DNA of 7,841 nt from Bacteroidota bacterium (GTDB lineage: Bacteria; Bacteroidota; Bacteroidia; NS11-12g; UBA9320), in contig JAHEKB010000100.1 of NCBI GenBank assembly GCA_024638525.1, positions 1 to 7,841 of the forward strand, given 5' to 3'. The notes beneath the pieces were generated by a model. That model was given only the letters and a program-made list of their open reading frames with translations. It ran no database searches and was not told the origin of the DNA. This document shows, one piece after another, positions 1 to 5,723 of the stretch (positions are counted from its first letter, which is position 1; the number at the start of each line of letters is the position of its first letter). Position numbers and translations under genes: made by a program.

Positions 1-1
1 T

Positions 2-442
2 GTTGAAGCCATAAGAAAGCACTTTGGGCAAGAACCCACTGTTCTTGCCTTGAGCATGCACAAAGAGTTCTTTCTGATCCAAGAAATGCTGGAGAATGGA
101 GCAAATGGTTTTCTTCCCAAAGAAGCCAGTCCTGAGGAACTTAAAACGGCCATAGATACCGTTGTTAATCATGGTTTTTATCTCAACCCTGAAATCTCCA
201 GGCATGTGTTTGGAAGCAAATACGATACCGAAGAGGAGCATGAACACCTGAGCGAAAACGAAATCAATATCATCAAATTGATCTGTGAGCAGCGCACCAA
301 TAAAGAAATTGCCGCAGATCTCAATCTATCACCCAATACGATAAATTCTTATAGAACTCGAATTCTGGAGAAATTGGAAGTAGTCAATACTGCCGGTTTG
401 GTCATCTATGCCATCAAGAACGGCATTTATCAAATTCATTAA
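2..442 (+). CDS. LuxR/NarL-type response regulator, 5' end cut off by the window
   Basis: DNA-binding response regulator of a two-component system. The frame is open to the left edge, so the visible 146 residues are the C-terminal part and the first ATG in the window (56) is internal. The start of the fragment is the end of a receiver (REC) domain: TVLALSMH contains the conserved Ser/Thr position after beta-4, and NGANGFLPKEAS contains the conserved Lys of beta-5, followed by the helix ELKTAI. The phospho-accepting Asp lies outside the window. The C-terminal ~65 residues, beginning LSENEINIIKLI, are a LuxR-type helix-turn-helix whose recognition part is NKEIAADLNLSPNTINSYR. This NarL-like arrangement is usually controlled by a sensor histidine kinase; no kinase is visible here, so partner and targets are unknown. 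A strong hairpin follows the stop codon, so this is probably the last gene of its transcript. Confidence 0.93.
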   Translation, partial: VEAIRKHFGQEPTVLALSMHKEFFLIQEMLENGANGFLPKEASPEELKTAIDTVVNHGFYLNPEISRHVFGSKYDTEEEHEHLSENEINIIKLICEQRTNKEIAADLNLSPNTINSYRTRILEKLEVVNTAGLVIYAIKNGIYQIH

Positions 443-449
443 AGAAGAA

Positions 450-471
450 AGTGCCTTCCGGGGAAGGCACT
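450..471 (+). terminator. Strong hairpin after the response regulator, probable transcription terminator
   Basis: A 9-10 bp inverted repeat, AGTGCCTTCC pairing with GGAAGGCACT around a tight G-rich turn, begins eight bases after the stop codon of the response regulator. It lacks a T-tract on the + strand side (tctcaacata follows). On the opposite strand it is followed by a run rich in T (complement of aaagaagaaa), so it could also act leftward. The position and stem strength support a terminator; the missing T-tract lowers certainty. Confidence 0.68.
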
Positions 472-679
472 CTCAACATAGGGGATAAACTATAGGTTAG
501 GTTACTAAGTAATGAATACTTACTTCAAAGCTCATCTTGTTTTGGTGATGAGACAATATCTAAAAAGGGGTTTTTGATATATCTTTTTTGATATTTTCAA
601 TTGGTTATATAGCTATAAGTTTTTAAAATCTCAATCGTCTCTTCCTCCATCAAAACTTCATTAATATTGTTGCACTATT

Positions 680-1792
680 ATGCTCCGAATAGGCATTATC
701 TGTTATCCTACTTTTGGTGGTAGTGGCGTAATAGCCACAGAACTTGGCAAAGCCCTTGCCGATGAAGGCCATACAGTTCACTTTATTGCTTATGAGCAAC
801 CTGTTAGGCTGGATCACTTTACTGAAAATATTTTTTATCACGAGGTATCACTAAACAATTACCCTCTGTTTAAATATCCTCCTTATGAAATTGCATTGAC
901 AAGTAAGATTGTCGACGTGGTAAAAGCTCATCAACTGGATGTCTTACATGTGCATTATGCTATTCCACATGCCACGGCTGCCGTGATGGCCAAAAAGATA
1001 CTCAGGGCTGAGGGCAAGGATGTGCGCATAGTAACTACACTGCATGGAACAGATATCACCCTAGTGGGCAAAGATGCCTCCTATGAGCCTGTGGTCTCCT
1101 ATTCTATTAATCAGTCAGATGTAGTAACCACTGTATCACAAAGCCTAAAGGATGACACCTATAAATATTTCCATATAGATAAAGACATTCAAGTTGTTCC
1201 AAACTTCATAGATTTTGGGCGTTTCAATAAAATGCCAAAGGATCATTTCAAAAAGGCCATTGCACCCAATGGTGAAAAGATTATCGTGCATACCTCCAAC
1301 TTTAGAAAGGTGAAAAGGGTGGGTGATGTGTTAAAGGTATTTGCTCAAATTCAGAAAGAGATTCCGGCAAAGCTTCTGATGATAGGAGATGGCCCCGAAC
1401 GCATGAACGTAGAGAACGACTGTCGCCAATGGAAGATTTGTGATATGGTCACCTTTTTGGGCAAGCAAGAAGCCATTGAAGAAATTCTATCAGTATCTGA
1501 CTTGTTTCTATTGACATCTGAAACAGAAAGCTTTGGATTAGCTGCATTGGAAGCCATGGCCTGTGAAGTTCCCGTTATCTCTTCCAATACCGGAGGCATC
1601 CCAGAAGTAAATATTGACGGTTTTACGGGCTATACCTCAGATGTAGGTGATATAGACGATATGGCCGTAAATGCCCTGAAAATCCTGAAAGAAGGAGAAC
1701 TGGAAAAGTTCAAGAAGCAAGCTAAAGAGCATGCCCTTAAGTTTAGAATACAAGAGATTTTACCTCTTTACGAAAAACTGTATACTGAATAG
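680..1792 (+). CDS. bshA: BshA, N-acetyl-alpha-D-glucosaminyl L-malate synthase (bacillithiol biosynthesis)
   Basis: GT4-family retaining glycosyltransferase that joins UDP-GlcNAc to L-malate to give GlcNAc-malate, the first step of the cytoplasmic thiol bacillithiol. The 370-residue length is normal for the family. Seen in the sequence: an N-terminal Rossmann start IGIICYPTFGGSG (residues 4-16) with the glycine loop typical of BshA, HGTD at 122-125, the SNFRKVKR motif at 206-213 that opens the nucleotide-sugar domain, GDGPE at 236-240, and the GT4 EX7E motif with Glu283 and Glu291. An in-frame stop at 662-664 leaves ATG 680 as the only reasonable start, matching the usual family N terminus. 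A one-mismatch -7 box (TAATATTG, 662-669) lies just upstream without a convincing -33 box. The later-pathway genes bshB and bshC are not in the window. It converges on sucD with an 8-base gap. Confidence 0.95.
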   Translation: MLRIGIICYPTFGGSGVIATELGKALADEGHTVHFIAYEQPVRLDHFTENIFYHEVSLNNYPLFKYPPYEIALTSKIVDVVKAHQLDVLHVHYAIPHATAAVMAKKILRAEGKDVRIVTTLHGTDITLVGKDASYEPVVSYSINQSDVVTTVSQSLKDDTYKYFHIDKDIQVVPNFIDFGRFNKMPKDHFKKAIAPNGEKIIVHTSNFRKVKRVGDVLKVFAQIQKEIPAKLLMIGDGPERMNVENDCRQWKICDMVTFLGKQEAIEEILSVSDLFLLTSETESFGLAALEAMACEVPVISSNTGGIPEVNIDGFTGYTSDVGDIDDMAVNALKILKEGELEKFKKQAKEHALKFRIQEILPLYEKLYTE

Positions 1793-1800
1793 CTAAGAGT

Positions 1801-2667
1801 TCAGAGAATCTCCAGCATTCTATTACCGATCTCGGCTGGTGAATCCACCACTTGGATACCACATTCTCGCATAATGGCCTTCTTGGCCGCTGCAGTATCC
1901 TCAGTTCCTCCGACAATGGCGCCTGCATGACCCATGGTTCTGCCAGCGGGAGCGGTTTCTCCGGCAATAAATCCAACAACGGGCTTGGTGCCGTGTTCTT
2001 TGATCCATCGAGCGGCTTCGGCTTCCATGCTTCCACCAATCTCGCCAATCATAACGATGCCTTCGGTTTGATCATCTTCCATAAAGAGTTGGATGGCATC
2101 TTTCATTGATGTGCCGATGATGGGATCACCACCAATACCAATGGCCGTGGTTTGACCGAGTCCGGCCTTAGTGATTTGATCTACCGCTTCATAAGTAAGT
2201 GTTCCTGACTTGGAAACGATACCGATTTTACCGGGGCTAAAAATAAATCCGGGCATAATACCCACTTTGGCTTCTTCTGCTGTGATGATTCCAGGGCAAT
2301 TGGGTCCGATCAATCGACAGTCTCTGTCATCGATATAGGCTTTCGCCTTGACCATATCTGCAACGGGTATTCCTTCTGTAATACAGACTATCACACTTAT
2401 TCCAGCATCTGCAGCTTCCATAATGGCGTCAGCTGCAAAGGGGGGAGGCACAAAGATGATACTGACATCAGCAGCCGTTTTAGCTACCGCTTCAGCCACT
2501 GTATTGTAGACGGGTTTATCAAGGTGGGTTTGACCACCTTTTCCCGGAGTAACGCCACCAACAACATTAGTGCCGTATTCGATCATTTGTCCGGCGTGGA
2601 AGGTGCCTTCGCTACCGGTGAATCCCTGTACTAGGATCTTGGAATCTTTGTTAACTAGAATTGCCAT
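1801..2667 (-). CDS. sucD: Succinyl-CoA synthetase (ADP/GDP-forming) subunit alpha
   Basis: Alpha subunit of the TCA-cycle enzyme that interconverts succinyl-CoA and succinate with substrate-level phosphorylation. The 288 residues match the family length (E. coli SucD is 289). The CoA-binding domain opens with VQGFTGSEGTFH (residues 13-24). GPNCPGI is at 121-127, and the phosphohistidine loop GRTMGHAGAIV places the active-site His at residue 247. The protein is complete, with no missing key residue. The beta subunit gene sucC is not adjacent: the neighbour downstream is the convergent bshA and upstream is non-coding DNA. Separation of sucC and sucD is common in Bacteroidota, so this is not evidence of rearrangement. 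Transcription probably starts from the TACATTTG box 13 bases before the ATG. Confidence 0.97.
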   Translation of the reverse strand: MAILVNKDSKILVQGFTGSEGTFHAGQMIEYGTNVVGGVTPGKGGQTHLDKPVYNTVAEAVAKTAADVSIIFVPPPFAADAIMEAADAGISVIVCITEGIPVADMVKAKAYIDDRDCRLIGPNCPGIITAEEAKVGIMPGFIFSPGKIGIVSKSGTLTYEAVDQITKAGLGQTTAIGIGGDPIIGTSMKDAIQLFMEDDQTEGIVMIGEIGGSMEAEAARWIKEHGTKPVVGFIAGETAPAGRTMGHAGAIVGGTEDTAAAKKAIMRECGIQVVDSPAEIGNRMLEIL

Positions 2668-2680
2668 GATTTAAGAGCGG

Positions 2681-2688
2681 CAAATGTA
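2681..2688 (-). promoter_or_regulatory. Probable -7 promoter element of sucD
   Basis: On the minus strand this reads TACATTTG, an exact match to the Bacteroidota -7 consensus TAnnTTTG, ending 13 bases before the sucD ATG. No TTG or TTTG is visible at the expected 17-23 base distance upstream, so only half of the promoter is recognisable. A start a few bases downstream would give a leader of about ten bases. Confidence 0.55.
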
Positions 2689-3080
2689 AAACCCTAGAAG
2701 GGAATTCCTAGATGTTATGGAGCAAATTCAGTCCAGCAAGCAATCTCATATTAAAAACCCCAGATTTCTCCCTGCTTATAGAATTAAGTATTGCTCTCAG
2801 CGTTCGAAAAGCAATCAATAACAGACATGGAATTAAGGTTTTAGAAACTGAAACGAGCTACTGGAGCAAGGAGTAAAGCACCGCATCAAATGCCGTAAAC
2901 TGCTCGATAGTGTATAGAATGTCTGCGTACAGCGTATTTAATATGTGTTGATTTTGTCAATCATTTTCAGAAGAGTATTTTGCCCCTTGGGGTTAGTGGG
3001 GCAACAGTTTAATGAAGAATTATAGGTTGCCTTATTCTGATCATTCATCCTTCATTTTCGTGTTTTAGTCTAAAATTATA
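2689..3080. other. Non-coding interval between sucD and padR
   Basis: About 390 bases with no credible gene. The longest ATG-initiated reading frame that I traced by eye on the + strand (2717-2821, 34 codons) resembles nothing I recognise and has no promoter or ribosome-site support. The right half holds the competing hairpins at 2980-3031 described separately. The left half contains no repeat or RNA motif I can name. It may be eroded intergenic DNA or hold an unannotated small RNA. Confidence 0.5.
2980..3031. repeat. Cluster of mutually exclusive hairpins
   Basis: Three stems compete for the same bases. TTGCCCC (2980-2986) pairs with GGGGCAA (2998-3004) over an 11-base loop. Its CCCC can instead pair with the adjacent GGGG (2989-2992). 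GGCAAC (3000-3005) can instead pair with GTTGCC (3026-3031) over a 20-base loop. The region lies upstream of the predicted padR promoter, so it is not in that leader. No gene end is near enough to make it an obvious terminator. The pairings are seen directly; any function is unknown. Confidence 0.4.
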
Positions 3081-3101
3081 GTACTTTGTATTGCAAAGTA
3101 C
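3081..3101. promoter_or_regulatory. Inverted repeat, probable PadR operator
   Basis: Perfect 8 bp inverted repeat GTACTTTG-tattg-CAAAGTAC, 61 bases before the first gene of a padR-pspC pair. PadR-type winged-helix dimers bind AT-rich dyads of this size, often in their own promoter. The centre of the dyad contains the TTG that best serves as the -33 element of the promoter downstream, so binding here would block RNA polymerase. Autoregulation is inferred from position, not shown. Confidence 0.65.
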
Positions 3102-3122
3102 CTTTTTATGGATATATATTTG
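3091..3122 (+). promoter_or_regulatory. Promoter of the padR-pspC unit
   Basis: TTG (3091-3093), 21 bases, then TATATTTG (3115-3122) fit the Bacteroidota sigma consensus TTG / TAnnTTTG with correct spacing. Transcription would start near 3126, giving a leader of roughly 15 bases before the TTG start codon of padR. Confidence 0.7.
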
Positions 3123-3141
3123 CATAACAATATCGTAAACA

Positions 3142-3471
3142 TTGAAATTAGAAAACACACAGTCACAAATGCGCAAGGGGATACTGGAGTATTGTATACT
3201 GGCTCTCATAGGTAAAGGTGAAGTTTATGCCTCCGACATCATTGAGAGTTTAAAGGATGCAAAACTCATCGTGGTTGAAGGAACACTCTATCCGCTCTTG
3301 ACCAGACTTAAGAACGCAGGATTATTGAGTTATTCCTGGAAAGAGTCCGATCAGGGGCCTCCACGCAAGTACTATTCCCTTACAGAAACCGGTCAGCTGT
3401 TCATCAACGAACTATCAAAGACCTGGAAAGAACTCACTAGCTCAGTCAATAAAATTACCAAAGAAAAATGA
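3142..3471 (+). CDS. PadR-family transcriptional regulator
   Basis: Small DNA-binding repressor of the PadR family: N-terminal winged helix-turn-helix followed by a short helix that makes the dimer. Seen in the 109 residues: MRKGILEYCILALI (10-23) as helix 1, GEVYASDIIESL as helix 2, then VEGTLYPLLTRLKNAGLLS, the recognition helix typical of PadR, and the wing GPPRKYYSLTETG. The start is taken as TTG 3142, because an in-frame stop (3136-3138) lies directly upstream and relatives from Bacteroidota, as I remember them, begin with a similar ENTxxQMRKG stretch. The alternative is ATG 3169, which would trim nine residues. The last bases overlap the pspC start as ATGA, indicating translational coupling. 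The dyad at 3081-3101 in its own promoter suggests it represses this pair. The inducing signal is unknown. Confidence 0.92.
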   Translation: MKLENTQSQMRKGILEYCILALIGKGEVYASDIIESLKDAKLIVVEGTLYPLLTRLKNAGLLSYSWKESDQGPPRKYYSLTETGQLFINELSKTWKELTSSVNKITKEK

Positions 3472-4517
3472 ATAAGATCATCAATATAAATCTCGCTGGT
3501 CAGGCTATTTCCATAGATGAAAAAGCCTACCAGACCCTAAAGAAATATCTAGAAATACTGGATCAACACTTTAGAAACACCGAAAGTGCAGAAGAAATAC
3601 TGCAAGACATTGAATCAAGAATAGCGGAACTCTTTGAGGCCAATATTAAAGACGGACACAGTTTTATTGATCAAAAAGCAGTAGATGAAGCCATAGAGCT
3701 TATGGGTAATCCTTCTGAAATGGGTTATGCAGAAGAAGAAACGACCTACGAACACACCGAGTACAGCGGAGGCAAGAAGCTCTTTAGAGATTCTGAGGAC
3801 AAAGTAATTGGAGGAGTATGCAGCGGACTTGCTGCCTATTTAGATCTGGACACAAGCATCGTAAGATTACTGGCTATTGTCTTAGTGATTTTTGCGGGAA
3901 TCGGGATTGTGCCTTATATCATTCTTTGGATTGTGTTGCCCGAAACCAAGACAGCTCAGGACAGATATAGGATGCGAGGTGAGACTCCAGATATTGATAG
4001 AATAGCAAAGCGAATTCGAAATGAAGCGGAAAACGTGGCCACCAACATAAAAAAAAACGATTCTTTAAACGGAATAGTTCAAAGTATAGTTGATGTCTTC
4101 GCCAAATTAATTAAATGGGTTGGTAAGCTGTTTGGATCGGCAGTGCTTATTGCACTGATTATTGGAGGAGTTGCCATCACCACCTTTTTTATATTTGGCA
4201 TGACGGATCACGCGACCGTGAACATAAATGGCAGCATGATGTCACTCCCGCAAGTTTTTGAATCGGCATTGCTCACCAAGTTCTTTCTGTTGTCGCTTTT
4301 GTTGATCATGATTATTCCCGTCGGGGCTTTAATTTATTTACTTATCAGCTTTATCTTCAATATTCCCAACTATCGCTTCAACCTCAAGGCCATTTTCGCA
4401 AGCTGGTTGTTGTGTTTGGCCATCTTCATAGGGATTAGCATATACGGTGCAAGTCAGTTCAGGTTTGAAGAATGGGAAGACTTCAAATACGAGCTGAATG
4501 AGGTAAACACCATATAG
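3468..4517 (+). CDS. PspC-domain inner-membrane protein
   Basis: Membrane protein of 349 residues, related in one domain to phage-shock protein C, which in other bacteria senses or signals envelope stress. An N-terminal soluble segment (1-95), rich in acidic and helical sequence (EEILQDIESRIAELFEA), is of the kind found on Bacteroidota PspC proteins. The PspC domain spans about 102-160, with KLFRDSEDKVIGGVCSGLAAYL and a hydrophobic stretch near 131-157. A charged linker (161-215) follows, then three further membrane segments near 221-244, 270-298 and 308-328. The product is complete. It overlaps padR by four bases, so it is very likely the PadR target and co-translated with it. A GIN-domain (DUF2807) gene often follows this pair in Bacteroidota but is absent here. 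The exact function is unknown. Confidence 0.9.
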   Translation: MNKIININLAGQAISIDEKAYQTLKKYLEILDQHFRNTESAEEILQDIESRIAELFEANIKDGHSFIDQKAVDEAIELMGNPSEMGYAEEETTYEHTEYSGGKKLFRDSEDKVIGGVCSGLAAYLDLDTSIVRLLAIVLVIFAGIGIVPYIILWIVLPETKTAQDRYRMRGETPDIDRIAKRIRNEAENVATNIKKNDSLNGIVQSIVDVFAKLIKWVGKLFGSAVLIALIIGGVAITTFFIFGMTDHATVNINGSMMSLPQVFESALLTKFFLLSLLLIMIIPVGALIYLLISFIFNIPNYRFNLKAIFASWLLCLAIFIGISIYGASQFRFEEWEDFKYELNEVNTI

Positions 4518-4527
4518 GGTCAAGGTC

Positions 4528-4535
4528 TACCTTTG
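4528..4535 (+). promoter_or_regulatory. Possible -7 box directly before the nitroreductase gene
   Basis: TACCTTTG is an exact TAnnTTTG match in the 22-base gap between pspC and the next gene, only four bases before its ATG. No TTG or TTTG is present at the required distance upstream, and a start at the usual offset would leave almost no leader. It could be an internal promoter giving a leaderless message, or chance. Confidence 0.3.
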
Positions 4536-4539
4536 CCTT

Positions 4540-5211
4540 ATGGGCAATTCATTTAAACCCTTTGATCATTACGCCTCTAATTTTACTGAAGAACAAATCT
4601 CAGAGAGGGCTACTGACTTTAATAACTTAATGCAGAAAAGGCGAACTGTTCGTCAGTTTTCTGACCGAGCTGTACCCTTAAAGGTCATGGAGCAGATTAT
4701 TGCCGCCGCTTCTTCCGCTCCAAGTGGGGCGCATAAACAACCGTGGAAATTCTGTCTTATTGGGTCTACTGAATTAAAGCGTAAAATAAGAGCTGCTGCG
4801 GAAAAAGAAGAATTCGAGAACTACCACGGACGGATGTCGAAAGAGTGGCTTAAAGATTTAGAGCCGTTTGATACGGATTGGAATAAAGAGTTTTTGGAAA
4901 TAGCGCCTTATCTCATTGTAGTGTTCAAGGAGAGCTATGGAGTAAACCAAAGTGGAGAACGGAGCAAAAACTATTATGTCAATGAAAGCGTCGGCATTGC
5001 CTGCGGATTTCTCCTTTCTGCCATTCATCAAGCGGGACTGGTCAGCCTTACTCATACACCATCACCCATGAACTTTCTGGCTGAACTGCTCAATCGACCG
5101 AAACAGGAAAAGGCATATTTACTCATCCCCGTTGGTTACCCAATGGAAGATGCTCAAGTACCCGTGTTGGAGCGCAAATCTCTGGATGAGGTTTTGATAA
5201 AATATTTGTAA
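4540..5211 (+). CDS. FMN-dependent nitroreductase-fold protein, iodotyrosine deiodinase type
   Basis: Flavoprotein of the nitroreductase superfamily, most like iodotyrosine deiodinase (IYD), which reductively removes halogen from halotyrosines using FMN. Seen in the 223 residues: RRTVRQF (34-40) and SSAPSGAHKQPW (58-69), which bind FMN and match the IYD signatures; the lid sequence EFENYHGRMSKEW with Glu91 and Tyr95; Lys116 in TDWNKEFLE; THTP (171-174) near the flavin; and RKSL (212-215) at the end. Glu91, Tyr95 and Lys116 align with human Glu157, Tyr161 and Lys182, the triad that grips the amino-acid part of the substrate. Unlike the mammalian enzyme there is no membrane anchor. ATG 4540 gives a normal length for bacterial homologues. 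It sits 22 bases after pspC and 10 before the biotin carrier gene. The substrate is inferred; a general nitroreductase role is the alternative. Confidence 0.85.
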   Translation: MGNSFKPFDHYASNFTEEQISERATDFNNLMQKRRTVRQFSDRAVPLKVMEQIIAAASSAPSGAHKQPWKFCLIGSTELKRKIRAAAEKEEFENYHGRMSKEWLKDLEPFDTDWNKEFLEIAPYLIVVFKESYGVNQSGERSKNYYVNESVGIACGFLLSAIHQAGLVSLTHTPSPMNFLAELLNRPKQEKAYLLIPVGYPMEDAQVPVLERKSLDEVLIKYL

Positions 5212-5221
5212 GCTTGCAGTC

Positions 5222-5716
5222 ATGGCCAAGGTATCCATAGACCAGGACTGGATTGAGCTCAGCAAAGAAGCTGAGGGCAAGATTAAGCTAGAAGGTGACA
5301 TAGTAGATTACGATCTGATTCGAGTATCCAAGAAGCAGTTTCATTTACTCTTGGACAGCAAATCCTACAGAATTGAAGTCCTAAATAAGAAAAAGGACGG
5401 TAGCCTTGAGTTGCGAGTGAACGGTAGAGAAATAGAATCCAGATTGTCTTATCGAATTGAGCAGCTTCTCAAGTCCATGGGTATGGAAACAGGCAAGAAA
5501 ATTCATAAGGAGCTCAGAGCTCCTATGCCAGGACTCGTATTGGATGTGATGGTCTCCCCAGGTCAAGAAGTGACAGAAGGGGACGATTTGATCATATTGG
5601 AAGCCATGAAAATGGAGAATTCACTCAAAGCTCCACAATCGGGAACGATTGAATCCGTCAATGTGAACAAACAGGACAAGGTTGACAAGAATCAAGTATT
5701 AGTTTCGTACCAATAA
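5222..5716 (+). CDS. Biotin carboxyl carrier protein (acyl-CoA/acetyl-CoA carboxylase type)
   Basis: Carrier subunit that shuttles carboxyl groups on covalently bound biotin between a biotin carboxylase and a carboxyltransferase. Of the 164 residues, the C-terminal 70 form the biotinyl domain: LRAPMPGLVLDVMVSPGQEV (98-117), then LEAMKMEN (126-133) with the biotin-accepting Lys130 in the AMKM motif, then KAPQSGTIESV in the mirrored half of the barrel. The N-terminal ~95 residues look beta-rich and resemble the linker region found ahead of the carrier domain in propionyl-CoA carboxylase-type enzymes; I assign no separate function. No carboxylase or transferase subunit is in the window, so its enzyme partner is encoded elsewhere. 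The gene lies 10 bases after the nitroreductase gene and 7 before the DUF3078 gene, consistent with one transcript. Confidence 0.9.
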   Translation: MAKVSIDQDWIELSKEAEGKIKLEGDIVDYDLIRVSKKQFHLLLDSKSYRIEVLNKKKDGSLELRVNGREIESRLSYRIEQLLKSMGMETGKKIHKELRAPMPGLVLDVMVSPGQEVTEGDDLIILEAMKMENSLKAPQSGTIESVNVNKQDKVDKNQVLVSYQ

Positions 5717-5723
5717 TACTATC

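Noticed and set aside
571..594. Direct repeat of TTTTTGATAT upstream of bshA
   Set aside because: Two copies in a very AT-rich stretch; chance recurrence is likely, and no promoter geometry fits them.
1785..1804. CTGAA/TTCAG inverted repeat between bshA and sucD as a terminator
   Set aside because: Only five AT-rich pairs over a ten-base loop, with no T-tract; too weak to call.
1743..2048. 101-codon minus-strand frame overlapping the bshA and sucD ends
   Set aside because: It lies out of frame across the ends of two well-supported genes and has no start signal or recognisable domain.
1852..2109. 85-codon open frame on the + strand inside sucD
   Set aside because: It is antisense to a highly conserved SucD coding region; the composition follows from the codons of the opposite strand, and the product resembles no family.
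2694..2713. CTAG-flanked near-palindrome around GGAATTCC upstream of sucD
   Set aside because: The symmetry comes from nested 4-8 base self-complementary words and does not extend to one coherent dyad.
2717..2821. 34-codon ATG frame in the sucD-padR gap
   Set aside because: Short, without a promoter, ribosome site or recognisable sequence; expected by chance in a gap of this size.
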